A DNA stretch of 64,000 nucleotides from Coccinella septempunctata (taxonomy: Eukaryota > Arthropoda > Insecta > Coleoptera > Coccinellidae), in the NCBI RefSeq assembly GCF_907165205.1, contig NC_058189.1, forward strand, positions 51,610,270-51,674,269. Direction: 5' to 3'. The notes beneath the pieces were generated by a model that was given only the letters and a program-made list of their open reading frames with translations, was not told the origin of the DNA and did no database searches. Below are positions 1 to 10,489 of this stretch, piece after piece; position 1 is the stretch's first letter; each line of letters starts with the position of its first letter. The translations under genes and the position numbers were made by a program.

Positions 1-1054
1 TGGGTCATGGTCTGAACATGCTGCATTACTCTTTCATCCCTACAAAAAAGATTTTATTGATATCTTCCAAGTAAAATTAGGGAGAAAAATCATTCTTTTC
101 CTATGACCCCTAAGAATTCGATTCCTAGTTGAGTTATAATTTTTGTGAATCAGTTGGTATTTGGTGTTTTCTAGAACCTATGAATAGTTTGTTCAAGATC
201 GCCAAAATACTACAACGGGATGGAAAACGGACCTGGATTTCTATTATGAAGCAGTCGCAAAAAATCGAGATCCATTTAATGTTTTCTTTTAGGAGGGAGT
301 AGTATATATTTTATGAACCATGAAATGACTTGTTTTTGTGACCCATTCAAGATAATGAAGAACTAGGAAATTAATTTTCTGGGGGAATAAGGAAAATGGG
401 GATAAGGAAACTGGAAATGTTATCGTACTTTTATTGTGTTGTGAATTTCACAACGACCAATTTAACATTTATTAGGAATTTAGAAGTATTGCGGTCTGGA
501 GTCCAGTGACTGGACTATTAAAGTTTGGGTGAGAAGTAACAGCATAATGGAGTGTGGACTGTTATTTAGAATCCTTTCTCTGTAATCAGATATAGCTTGA
601 ATGCGATGTATGCTCATGGAAATTATCAGATCATGAGGCCATAGGGTCTAATTTCTACAGACAGTGGAAAAATGCTCAAATGGGCAGCATCGCCAGCGAG
701 ATCTCCAAATTGTCGAAACTTTTTTTGAAGAAATCTATTATAAATAAACATTACAATGAGCCTCCAGGTATACATGAATCTAAGCCCAATAAATAATATT
801 TTCTAGGTGTATTTACTATTCAGGCTACTATATGCTCTCATCCTATAAATTTTGAAGTCAGAGAAAAGATTATTCTGAAAAACCTCATCTTCAATATTTG
901 ATACTTGTGCAGAATCACCTGATTATGATCACTATCAGATGGGATCGAAGCTGGTGCTCTTCTTTTTCAAGCAATACTTTGGAATGCGAATTGGAGGGTG
1001 TAATAAACGCTGTTGAAAAGCTTTAAAAGAATATTACTTATATTTTCCACTCAC
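1..1054. other. Intronic sequence, nothing recognised
   Basis: Lies downstream (minus sense) of the RASGEF1 exon ending at 1055, so it is read as the start of an intron whose next exon is outside the window. A short GC-richer patch at about 680-720 has no convincing splice-bordered reading frame. No repeat family of the window was recognised here. Confidence 0.4.
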
Positions 1055-1347
1055 CTAAAATCATAAGGAAAAGTTTCAGTCCATTCGGCCAATAGATCCA
1101 CAAGATGTTCGGCAAACCTGGCCCGACCGGGATGCCCAGCTCCAGATGAACCATTCAGACCTTGCTGTATCTCGTAGAAGTTTCTTATTTTCGCCAGCAG
1201 GTCGTGGGGTTTGATGAACAGTCTCGAGGATAAGAGGAAAGCAAATATATATGCTCTGTCTGGGTAGTAGGTGTCTGTAGGGACCATGTGCTGTATCAAG
1301 GCGTCCAGGGATCCAGAGAGAAGGTTGCCATCTCTGTACACCAGAGT
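1055..1347 (-). CDS. RASGEF1-type Ras-GEF, exon with RasGEF N-terminal domain
   Basis: Internal coding exon of a Ras guanine-nucleotide exchange factor of the RASGEF1 (A/B/C) family, cytosolic proteins that load GTP on Ras/Rap-type GTPases. The 97 full codons read TLVYRDGNLLSGSLDAL, then the YYPDRAYIFAFLLSSRLF stretch and WTETFPYDFR at the end. These blocks are the N-terminal REM-like domain of RASGEF1 and match vertebrate RASGEF1B closely as I know that family. The exon is bounded by TTTCGCAG at 1348-1350 and by AG|GTGAGT at 1054/1055. It starts in phase 0 and ends after two bases of a codon. The catalytic CDC25-like domain is missing and should lie left of the window. Identity is certain to family; the paralogue and symbol are not assigned. 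Confidence 0.93.
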
Positions 1348-2105
1348 CTGCGAAATTGAGGATTTAATCAAGCGGTTTTGAAATATTAGCGTAAATTTTG
1401 GACAAGAAGAGCGTGAAATTAAATGGAGGTATTCATGAATGGCTCTTGAGAATTACAGTGTCTGATTATCACAGATATGTAGAAGAAACTGTGGCTTATT
1501 TCATGTACACAAATAAAGGCAAACATCATACCTGTCCAAACGCTGCGTAAGCAATTTACTGAATGATTGAGAGAATGAACAGGGAGATATTTCTGAAAGG
1601 TTATGTCCCTTTTTTTCTGTCTGAACATCTTGGCGTTGGTGAAACGTGAGTTCTCCATTCTGTTCAGAATATTTTGTGATCATGTACTTTTCCGTATCTG
1701 CATCCGTTAAGAGGTTAAAATAAAAAAAGAATTTCAGTTTTCCAAGAAAAAAAGCTGACATTTCAATATGATCTCTGAGCGGAACTTGGTAATATCAAAT
1801 ATCTAATATTGCAGGCGCTGTAAAGCATTCATTCGCGGTCTATTCAAACAGTTTATTCAAGCGGCCACAAGAAATTGGGCATTTTTTCCATCCGGAAAAC
1901 ACGAAAAGGGATAAAAAACATGCATGTATATGTTTTTCCACGTATTCTACATGCGGAGGTAGTAAAAATTAATTGTGCGTAATAATCACGCCATGAAGCT
2001 AAATTTACGAAGTATGCATATGAATGTTAAGGATTCAGAAGGACCATGAACCTAGAATCCCTTGAGGGGGGTAGTCGTAGAGACATCAGAATTTTGGACA
2101 CTTAC
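1348..2105. other. RASGEF1 intron
   Basis: A 758-base GT-AG intron on the minus strand between the two RASGEF1 exons. It opens with GTAAGT at 2105 and closes with CAG at 1348-1350. Short open frames inside it are AT-rich and resemble no known protein. No repeat was recognised. Confidence 0.8.
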
Positions 2106-2204
2106 ATTTTCCTGTTGGACGGACAAAACATCCCCATTTTCTGGTGCACTATCGCCATTGTAATTGCTGGTAAAGCTCTTCGTATGCGGCGTTTGTGGAA
2201 GACA
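2106..2204 (-). CDS. RASGEF1-type Ras-GEF, upstream exon (PQTP motif)
   Basis: A 99-base (33-codon) exon directly upstream of the RasGEF-N exon. It reads CLPQTPHTKSFTSNYNG in the first half and ends VLSVQQEN. Vertebrate RASGEF1 proteins begin MPQTP..., so PQTP at this spot supports the assignment. It begins after TCATTTAAG (AG at 2205-2206; a weaker AAG acceptor) and ends AAAAT|GTAAGT. Both borders are in phase 0, so the join reads EN|TLVYRDGN without a break. There is no Met at the expected start: Leu replaces it, so the insect protein must begin further upstream. Residues 14-33 are polar and probably disordered. Confidence 0.82.
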
Positions 2205-3055
2205 CTTAAATGAGAAAAAATTGTATTAAAAATAGGAAGTATAGTAATAAGAGTAATAGTAATAATCATTACTAAAAAACAAGAAATGTTAGGAATAACT
2301 AACTACGTCACTGGATCCTAAGACAAAAATTCTGTCATTCTAGATCGAAAAATAAAAATTGAAATAAAAATGAATTTATTTGTCAAATATGTATTGACAA
2401 TTGAGGTGTTGTTGTATTTAGAATGCCATTCTCGATCGAAATATGTAAAAATATATAGGATGTCCCATTTAAAAAATCGAAAGTTGCGGTCATTTGCGGT
2501 CAAACCGGAAGTACGGAAAAACAATTAAATATATCAAAAAATGTACCTAAATTGAACAGTAATACACAACCCCCAAATTTCGTTCTTCTATCTCCAATAA
2601 TGAAAAAGTTAAAGGGGTGAGCCATCTTGAAGAATCACCAGTAGGTATATACATATACCTATTCCTACCCAAATCTAATAGTTTTCGAATTATTCATATT
2701 TATCAGAAAACTTACTTCGTTTTTATATGTATGTCCCTTTTTCTTTATATGTTATTTATTTGAATAATGAATTATTGTCTTTTTAAAATGTTTTTTTTTT
2801 CGTTCAATTTCAGCCAAGATTTCGGCTGTTTTTTTAATCATTATCATTAATCGCAAAAGTTTGCCAATCGGCAATGATTCACTATGTATTTTCGTTCCAT
2901 GCCTCGTTCTTTGTGAATTTTTAGGGTTTTACTTTAAATTGGTTACCTACATATTCTTTGTAATGATTTTAAGTAAGTACATACTATTGTTCGAGTTTCC
3001 CCAACATAATTCAGTCAGTTCATTCAATAAGATTTTTGTTGAATAATGAATTATA
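2205..3055. other. Intronic sequence with a decayed repeat end
   Basis: Likely intron of the RASGEF1 unit. At about 2455-2530 there is one half of a dispersed element (tip like ATATAGGATGTCCCATTT, related to the CAGGGTGTCC tips elsewhere). The stretch 3003-3053 is repeated in direct orientation at 5945-6003. No coding exon was recognised. Confidence 0.4.
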
Positions 3056-4273
3056 TATACTTCATTCAACTTTATTTTAGCAGTCGGTTGGCCATGGAAA
3101 TTTGACACATTTCACTCTGTATAGTACGAAAATGTGGGGTTATGAAGCTTGTCAAAACATTTTTGGGTTTTAAATCAATGCTAGGTTGCCCGTTCTACGT
3201 AAAAGTTTCTGTTATTACGTATTTTATCACAATGTCGAATCTCTTCGGAAAATATGTGACGAACATAATTGAAGTTTATACAAACTGATTGAAGGCATAC
3301 CAAATCCAGTTATTTGCATGGAAAATACAATAGATCAGTATAATATCATAATATGCACTCGCTTGAGGAGAGTTAATGTTCGTTATATTCTTTGGCTTAC
3401 ATCATTTGTAGATTTCAAAAATATTAACCCGAAGATGAAATGCATATGATGCAGTGGTTGGGAATGGGTATCTCCCGAAGGAATTAACAGATAATTATAA
3501 GAATGTTAAATTCTTCAACAAAAATCATCTTGCATCAATATAAGTAAAAGGAGTTGAAGGAAGTTTCAAGTTAAGATGCAACTTCACCGTTGAACAAAAA
3601 TTTCACATGAATAAACAAGTAACAGGGCAACTTGCGCGTATTTGTGGCTATTCATCTTAATACATTGATGTAATTATAATAAATAGGTATTTATTAGTAC
3701 CTTAAGACATTTACATTGTATAGGACAAGTCAAATGAAAAATAGAAAAATCCATTTTAGGGAACTTATTCTCCGATGACATTTATCGAAAATCCTGTAGT
3801 AAACCTTTCGCATTAATTCACTCAAATATAAAATTCCCAAATGCCACCACTTTTTTGGGTCTCCCAATAGAAGGAAATTCTTTGTCATCCTCTTCATTCG
3901 AAATCTTTCTGATTGTGGAAATATCCAGCTGAAATATAAGTCGTTTAGATTCAGATGAAACATTATATAAATTCTCTTACATTGAATATGTTCGCTACCG
4001 TCTGACGTATTGTGGATTTTAGAATATCAGGGTATAACTATTTGAATGAGCGTACCTGAATTCTAAATAGCAATTCCTGAAACCCTGTCTCTTTTTTCAA
4101 TCACTTTCGGCATTTTCGAATTTTTGTAATAAAAATTGATATTAGTTGTGGCAACGGCGTTATGACATTAACGACATTTCATGAGTGCCAACCTAACTTC
4201 GTTCTAGTTACAAAAACTTGAGAAAAATATTTCATGGCCAACCGACTGCTAAAATAAATTTGAATGAAGTATA
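3056..4273. mobile_element. DNA transposon with ~41-bp inverted ends, matching empty site nearby
   Basis: The ends are near-identical inverted repeats of about 41 bases: 3056-3097 contains TTTTAGCAGTCGGTTGGCCA and 4233-4273 holds its complement. The same flanking DNA occurs at 5941-6045 without the 1.2-kb middle, so this is an insertion compared with an empty site. The likely target is TA (TATA around both borders). A 77-codon minus-strand frame at 3730-3963 contains a GDPKKWW stretch that I do not recognise. Superfamily is not assigned. Confidence 0.6.
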
Positions 4274-4395
4274 GGTACCTATAGATGCTTTGTATTTGAA
4301 AATTTGTATTTTTTTTAAGTTGCGATTCCGTGAATTAAAATACCAAGTTCATGTATAATATAATATAAAAGGATTAAAACAGATCGTAATTTTTT

Positions 4396-4401
4396 TTTAT
4401 T
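4396..4401 (-). terminator. Polyadenylation signal of RSPH14
   Basis: AATAAA on the minus strand about 15 bases past the RSPH14 stop codon, followed directly by an A-run. A long downstream intergenic AT-rich stretch is consistent with 3' end formation here. Confidence 0.6.
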
Positions 4402-4415
4402 TTCAAACTAAATTT

Positions 4416-5618
4416 TTAATCATCTGTACCAAATGTGCAGATCAAATCACTTGGATCCCATGTGACCACCCGAAGTAAAATCTTCTTATGTTTTCGCAGC
4501 AAATCGGAAGTAACTGGAATTCTCTTCAATCTCCCTAGATGCTTCTTCTTCATCAAACTTCGCACATCTGGGTGTTCAGAAATGTTGGTAAGAGCCTTAA
4601 GACAAAACAGTTGAAGGTCAGGATTAAGATGATTCTTACAGAGCCGCACGAGCCTTGTTGGGATCATCTTCATTTTGGCAGATGCAGCTTTTGCTTGGAC
4701 CAGCATAGTACAGAAGACCAATACTGAAGCAGCATCTACGTGCAATGATTCGTCCTCATGTAGAATTTTGGCTAATGTAACCAGTAGGTTGCATTTGGCA
4801 GCCATCTGTTTGCCTAGGTCTGTAGATGTCATCAGCATCAAACAACGAAGGGCTCCTTTTCGAACGTCCAAATCTAGGGAGTCTAGCAGGGTGACCATAA
4901 GATCGAAGGCCCCCGCTTCCATCCCAACATATTTGCCATTCCCATACATCAAATTCGAGAGAGTATTCAAATGTATGGCGGAAACCTCAGGTTCATCCAC
5001 TCCTAGCCTATCCATAAGTGGCTGGATGTAACCAGCTTCGACAAGTGCGTCGGCAGTCATCCAAAAGCTAGAGATCCTTTCTAAGCAATGTGCTGCTTTG
5101 ATGCGGACTTCTGGCTTATCGTCCTTGATGAGATGCAAGAACAAATTCACGATTTCTGGGTTGGCAACCATTGCTTGTTTACCGTCGGCGTATTTGGATA
5201 GCAACTGGTAGGACATACAACACCTTTCTCTCACAAACTGCTCATCTCTTGGCACAACGGATATGAGTCTATCCTGAACTCTGAGTCTTATTGCTTCATA
5301 AGCTTTCTCTGGATTTTTCAGTAAATCGTTCAAAGTTGATAAAGTCTTTAGTACCACTTGAACATCAGGCTGTTGTAGGTCCCTTTTCAAAATAGGTATA
5401 CCACTTCTTCCAAAGGGTAGAATTCTTTTGGTGGGATCAAAGTCGGTGTCTGTCGGTAGCGACGGTTGATGTGACGCTAATCTATTAAGACCAGGTGAAA
5501 CATCAAAAGGATCTTCCAGCTTCTGTTTTCTCGCTCTAGTGATACATCTGTTCAGAAGTCTGGGATTGACTTGTGAGTATAATAATTGTAAAAAGGAATT
5601 TTTTTGCTCGCAAAACAT
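4416..5618 (-). CDS. RSPH14: Radial spoke head 14 homologue (RTDR1-like), single exon
   Basis: A 400-residue armadillo/HEAT-repeat protein, a component of the axonemal radial spoke of motile cilia and sperm flagella. The conserved part begins at about residue 62 (DPTKRILPFGRSGIPIL), then PEKAYEAIRLRVQDRL near 105 and helical repeats to the end. Typical blocks are KPEVRIKAAHCLERIS, VEAGYIQPLMDRLGVDEP and LFCLKALTNISEHPDVR. The vertebrate protein is about 350 residues, so the first ~55 residues here are extra. The ATG at 5616-5618 is the only Met before residue ~130, hence the chosen start. The stop is at 4416-4418, and AATAAA lies about 15 bases beyond (4396-4401). No intron is needed. It lies in, and on the same strand as, the inferred RASGEF1 intron. 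Codons are intact, so it looks functional and testis-type in role. Confidence 0.92.
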   Translation of the reverse strand: MFCEQKNSFLQLLYSQVNPRLLNRCITRARKQKLEDPFDVSPGLNRLASHQPSLPTDTDFDPTKRILPFGRSGIPILKRDLQQPDVQVVLKTLSTLNDLLKNPEKAYEAIRLRVQDRLISVVPRDEQFVRERCCMSYQLLSKYADGKQAMVANPEIVNLFLHLIKDDKPEVRIKAAHCLERISSFWMTADALVEAGYIQPLMDRLGVDEPEVSAIHLNTLSNLMYGNGKYVGMEAGAFDLMVTLLDSLDLDVRKGALRCLMLMTSTDLGKQMAAKCNLLVTLAKILHEDESLHVDAASVLVFCTMLVQAKAASAKMKMIPTRLVRLCKNHLNPDLQLFCLKALTNISEHPDVRSLMKKKHLGRLKRIPVTSDLLRKHKKILLRVVTWDPSDLICTFGTDD

Positions 5619-5744
5619 CGTGTAGAATAATTGGTGAACTTTCCTCGCAAATCAAATCAATTTGTTACTGAAGCTTTGTCGAATGTACTCTACAAAACTT
5701 ACGAAAATGTTGACGTAAACGTCTATCATTTTTCGTGACTTTTC

Positions 5745-5941
5745 ATGAAATCCAGAGAAAGCTTATGAAGCAAAAGACTCAGAGTTCAGGATAGACTCAT
5801 ATTCGTTGTACCAAGAGATGAGCAGTACATTGCTCAAAAAGGATCTCTAGCTTTTGGATGACTTCCGACGCACTTGTCGAAACTGGTTACATCCAGCCAC
5901 TTATGGATAGGCTAGGAGTGGATGAACCTGAGGTTTCCGCC
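5745..5941 (+). pseudogene. Broken inverted partial copy of RSPH14
   Basis: About 200 bases matching RSPH14 but on the opposite strand and head-to-head with it. Block one (about 5747-5831) equals gene positions 5239-5318, and block two (about 5845-5941) equals 4977-5078. The 160 gene bases between them are missing and replaced by about 13 bases of filler. Differences are few: single-base indels such as in AGCAAAAGAC and a handful of substitutions, so the copy is recent. It has no start codon, is shifted in frame and cannot code. It stops abruptly after GAGGTTTCCGCC, where sequence homologous to the flank of the 3056-4273 transposon begins. Confidence 0.9.
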
Positions 5942-6045
5942 AAACATATATAATTCAGTTAGTTTATTCAATAAGTGCAAGATTTTTTTTGAATAATGAA
6001 TTATTTAGCTATCATAGATGCTTTGTATTTGAAAATTTATGATAA
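5942..6045 (+). repeat. Empty-site copy of the flanks of the 3056-4273 element
   Basis: First half (to about 6003) matches 3003-3053, including GAATAATGAATTAT. The second half (TAGATGCTTTGTATTTGAAA) matches 4280-4305. The 1.2-kb piece between those two places is absent here. Orientation is direct, unlike the inverted RSPH14 fragment it abuts. Confidence 0.7.
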
Positions 6046-6110
6046 CATGGAACCAGTACTATCAAATAAACTAACTCAATTATATTGGGGAAATTCGAAC
6101 CATAACAGTA

Positions 6111-7442
6111 CAGGCCCGTTTAAAATTCCCTATCCCCTTATCTGTGAAAGTATAATAGCTAAAAAAAAATTATATAAAGTTATTCACCCTCTTTCGAACT
6201 TCATGTTTTTGATAAATTTTAAAAGAAAATCAATTATATACAGGGTGGTGGCAAATAGTTATGTTTCGTTAAATGGGACACCCTATATATTATTAGATAT
6301 TTGAATAGAGCTTGAAATGACATTAACAAAAATATGGCTCAGAGGGTGCCTGTGATTTTTTGTTTTTGAATTATGAGCATTTATCTGTCAAAAAGTATCC
6401 AATTTCAAAAGTCTGTAAAATGTATTCTATTGAACCTAGAAAGTCCTACTTAGTAACTTAGTGTCAAAAATCTTGTAATCTAGTCTTTTATTTAGTTATG
6501 CTTTCAAACTTTGAATCTTACCAACAAGTTATCAGTGTTGCCAACATTTGAAAATTGTATTTTCTCTTTTTTTTTTAAATGGAACACCCTATATATTTCC
6601 CTATACATTTTCAAATAGAGAATTTCAAGAGCTATTTGATAATGTATCATATCATAGGTCTCCTACTCTTAATTTGAGAGCTACTTATCAGTGCATGTTT
6701 GTATAGAAAGCGTTGCTATAGTTACAAAAATCATTTCCATAATTTGGTGCTGACATTCCTAGCTTTGACACATATTTTTTTTATGTTGCTATGGATACGA
6801 TTTTACTCATTCATTTTCATTACTGAATTATACCATATTCTATATAGATTTACCAAAGTAAATAACTTGTAACTTGTAACTCTTAAGCTATGCCTAGGTG
6901 ACCCATGATATGTTATATTATCATCATTATATCATCAAATAGCTCTTGGGACCCTTCACGCGAAAATGTATTAATATATATGGTGTTCTATTTAAAAAAA
7001 AAAGGAGAAAAACTACAATTTTCAAATGTTGGCAACACTGAAGTTAGTAAACTTCAAAGTTTGAAAGTATTAATGAGAAGAATACTAAATTACAATTTTT
7101 TTGACACCACGTAGGATTTCTAGGTTCCAGGGAATATATTTTACTTTTTGGCAGATAAATGCTTATAAGTCGTCAAAAACAAAAAATCGTAGACCCTCTT
7201 TGACCTACATTTTTGAAAATGTCTTTTCAAGTACTACGCAAATATCTAATCATATACAGGGTATTCCATTTAACAAAAGATAGCTTTTTGTTACCACCCT
7301 GTCTGTAATCGAATATTTTTGATTTTTTTTATCAAAAAAGTAAAATTAGAAAGGGCGTGAACAACTTTTATGTGAAACTATTTTCTGTTGCTATTACAAT
7401 TTTTCAGATAAGGGCATAGGGAATTTTTAACGGACCACCGTG
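6111..7442. mobile_element. Nested foldback elements (families J outer, I inner)
   Basis: A long hairpin-forming repeat. The outer arms (6111-6240 and 7302-7442) are inverted copies starting CAGGCCCGTTTAAAATTCCC and ending GGACCACCGTG, with TA on both sides. Inside them 6241-7301 is a second palindromic element, CAGGGTGGTGGC...CCACCCTG. Its arms of about 350 bases meet near 6600 and 6965. The inner arms carry further GGAACACCCTATATAT pieces near the loop. No transposase is present, so both are non-autonomous. Confidence 0.8.
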
Positions 7443-8405
7443 TACCTACCACTAGGTAGGTATCTACTAAGATAATTTGTTGTTTCCGTTATAACCGGAA
7501 ATAGTACATCTACAATATGATTTATTTGAATAGATCATTATATTTTCAGCATAAGTAATATTGAATAGAGTGAAGTGTTGGATTTTCAAAAAACTTTGAA
7601 TTGACTTAACCATTATATTGTATTGTCCCACATATCCCTCCTTCTTCTGACATTTTGTGTATTGGTATTGTTTTGATTCCTTCAGATTTGATTACCTACA
7701 TATATTTATGACAATTGTCCACATAGAATACTTTCATTTTCAATGAGAATACTATTCTTCTCTCATATAATATGACTTCAGTACCGGAAAACAATTATTG
7801 AAGCAAAACGCTAATGGTGCACCTCTATTAGAGTCAAATAAGATAGGAGTAATTGAACTTTGTCTATAGATACACGATTCAACAGATAAAACGACCAATT
7901 TCCGCCCCCATATAAAACAAGAAATTGGATGAACGATACAAATTATCAAATTGCCCGAAATCAAATCCGACATTATAGTCCTTCACATGGAATAATCGTG
8001 GGTTTGCTAAGAGCATTGTGTTCGTAAATTGGTGACACTTAACTGTTGAAACGTTCAATTTGTTTGTGGCTAAACGGAATAATTGTAATTTTGTATTGAT
8101 TAGGGGCCCACTTGAACGGACTAAAATGGCCATAACGATGTGAATAACGCGATTGTTCTTGGAAACGAATTCAGGAATCCTTGTTCTCAAATTAATGACT
8201 CAGTTCCTTATTGATTTCAATTTTAAATAAACTCACTATGCTTGTTATGGTTCAACAAGGGTTCAACAGTTTTTCTCATTGGAGGATTGAAATGACGGAT
8301 TCGTCTTTTTTTACAGTTTTAATTTATTTTTAGAAATGAAAGGAGCAGAATATTTTACCAATTATGTTAACCAAAGTAGGTAGTTCAATTATATTTTCGA
8401 GCAAA
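7443..8405. other. No recognised gene or repeat
   Basis: AT-rich, presumably intronic to the RASGEF1 unit. Two overlapping minus-strand open frames at 7752-8190 have no start context, no splice borders and no resemblance to a known protein. I see nothing else. Confidence 0.4.
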
Positions 8406-9370
8406 GGGTATAGCCGAGTTTATATGGAAAATCTGCCCCATTGAATAATAATTCATCCCGATTTTCAACTGTTTATCTCCAACGGTTTCCGAATTCTTCG
8501 AAAAAAACTGTTTTTCAATAAAAAAAATTTTTTCGACTCAAATTCAAAATTGGTTGATGATGGATAGTGATTTTTTTATCGTTTTCAGTAGTAAGAGTGA
8601 TAAGGTAAACATTTCATTATGACTCTCAGTTGAAAATATACTTTTTGAGAGCAGATATAAAATAATAATATTTTTTTTTATATGTTGCTTTAGTGTTCAC
8701 CATGAAACTTTGTCAGAAAATGTCTTTCGTAGTTATCTAACCTCAAGAAATTTTTCAGTTCTTTGAAGTGGTGGAACATAATAGAAAAAAATTAAAACTA
8801 TTTTTTTTTCAAAATACTATGTTTCATGCATTAAAACACTTATGCTTCGAAAAAAATATGAAGAAGGCTATTCTTCAACTGAGAATACATGATTCATTTA
8901 ATAATGAAAATTTAATATAATAACAAATTCATTTATTTTATTGATAAAATAAAATATTTTTTCTATTATGTTCCACCACTTCAAAAAAAATGAAAAATTT
9001 CTCGAGGTAAGATAACTACGAAAGACATTTTCTGACAAAGTTTCATGGTGGACACTTTTAAGTAACATATTATTATTTTATATCTGCTCCCAAAAATCAG
9101 ATTTTCAACTGAGAATCATAATGAAATGTTTTTCTTATCACTGCTACTACTGAAAACGATTAAAAAAATCACCATCAACCAATTTTAAATTTTAGTCGAA
9201 AAAATTTTTTTTATTGAAAAAATTGTTTTTTTCGAAAAATTCGGAAACCGTTGGAGATAAACAGCTGAAAATTGGGGTGAATTATTTTTATTTAATGTCA
9301 AATCGATCCCCTAAGTTTAAATCGAAAAAGCCACGGGGGCAGATTTTCCATATAAACCCTTTGATAGGTT
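8406..9370. mobile_element. Family B foldback element, copy 1 (internally deleted)
   Basis: The arms of about 430 bases are inverted copies: left begins GGGTATAGCCGAGTTTATAT and right ends CCATATAAACCC. The right tip beyond 9360 is diverged. Shared blocks include GTTTATCTCCAACGGTTTCC and AAGTGGTGGAACATAATAG. It equals the ends of the 23551-25481 copy but lacks that copy's internal coding part, so it is a deletion derivative. Confidence 0.85.
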
Positions 9371-9853
9371 GCAGGAGAGCTATTCGAACACTTGATATAT
9401 TAAAATATATTGATTATTGGAAAATATCTCATTTTCAGTTAAGCTTGATAAAAAATGGAGTTGAATCATCAAATTGTAGTTTTGATACTGCTTAATTTTG
9501 AATTTGAGTTGATGGAACAGTTCGAAGTATACAGAGTGTTTCAGAGCCGATTAACGAGTGACTTTTAAACTGCAACGCGTAGACAAAATATTAAAGAAAC
9601 CGCAGAAGGGTCGACGCACGTTTCCCGGAGATTTTAAAACCGAAAGTAGACCGTAAAATCAGATTTCTCTTTTGTCGGTCCCTGCTCGCTTTCAATAAAA
9701 TAAATGAGGAAGCATTTTACGATTTTATTGGAGTAGTGCGCTCTGAAAATAGGTGCTCAAGCAGCGAAACCAAACATTCGGAGGCATGGAATTTCATCGG
9801 ATGGACCGATTTACATCGTGTCCGTTATTATAAATAAATCATTTTCGACTTAC
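9371..9853. other. Unassigned, CpG-richer stretch
   Basis: From about 9560 to 9830 the sequence is richer in CG dinucleotides than its surroundings (GGTCGACGCACGTTTCCCGG). A repeat-like phrase, ACAGAGTGTTTCAGAGCCGA, occurs at 9531. No supported coding exon. It could be regulatory or an unrecognised repeat. Confidence 0.3.
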
Positions 9854-9913
9854 CCGTCTGTTTGAACAATCCTTCAGTGTGTGGTCTGAGGCTACTGTCC
9901 CGAATATAGTGGG
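9854..9913 (-). CDS. Candidate 60-nt exon, possibly of the RASGEF1 unit
   Basis: Strong splice borders on the minus strand: TTTTCTTTTGCAG| at 9914-9916 and ACGG|GTAAGT at 9853/9854. Two frames are open over 20 codons. Frame 0 reads PTIFGTVASDHTLKDCSNRR and begins and ends on codon borders. That fits both the phase-0 end of the 29273-30007 exon and the phase-0 start of the 2106-2204 exon. The other open frame (ending TEGLFKQT) does not fit those phases. No protein family was recognised. It could instead be a 5'-untranslated or alternative exon. Confidence 0.5.
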
Positions 9914-10489
9914 CTGCAAAAGAAAATTATTTTTAGTTATTTTGTGGACGTCTATTGCGAAATGAAGAGTAGCATGTCATATACTCCACATGAAGAATAT
10001 CAGAGTTTACCTATTTCAGAAGCGAATTCAAAGTCCTCGTTGAAACGTTGAGGATATAAACTAATGTTTCAGGTGTAAAAAGCAATTAATGTGAAGTCTT
10101 TATGTTTACTACGGATATAAATAGTGATTTTTCGAATAAAAAACTCTGACAACTGTACAGAGTATCCCAAATTGCTTGATTTGGCAGTTTCTGGTACTTC
10201 TAGACTAGTTAGGGAAAAAAGTTGAGAAGAGTCTCGGGCTCGATTTTCGAGAAAAGTTCATTGATGGAAACCGTTTCACGATATCTTCATTTGTCTTCAA
10301 GATATGACCAAATTTTGATATGTATTTTGTCAATTTCGAAAGTTTGTAATAACCTCTTTATTTCCGGAAATGTCTGAAAACATTCTACAAGAACTTTTGG
10401 CTGGGAATATTACAATCTATGCATCTCTTGTACTAGGGATGGGAAAAAACAACTTCGTAATATGTATTTCAAAAACAGTGACCTATTTT
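9914..10489. other. No recognised gene; decayed repeat end
   Basis: Contains a tip like ACAGAGTATCCCAAATTGCT at 10158, probably one end of a CAGGGTG-type element with no partner found. Otherwise nothing recognised. Confidence 0.35.

Noticed and set aside
660..770. GC-richer patch that could be an exon
   Set aside because: Readable in several frames on both strands, with no acceptor or donor that gives RASGEF1-like protein.
4387..4402. A-run after AATAAA as a sign that RSPH14 is a retrogene
   Set aside because: The run starts directly at the signal rather than 10-30 bases later, so it is not a tail remnant; no target duplication was seen.
7879..8190. 103-codon minus-strand frame
   Set aside because: Overlaps another open frame, no recognisable motif and no splice support.
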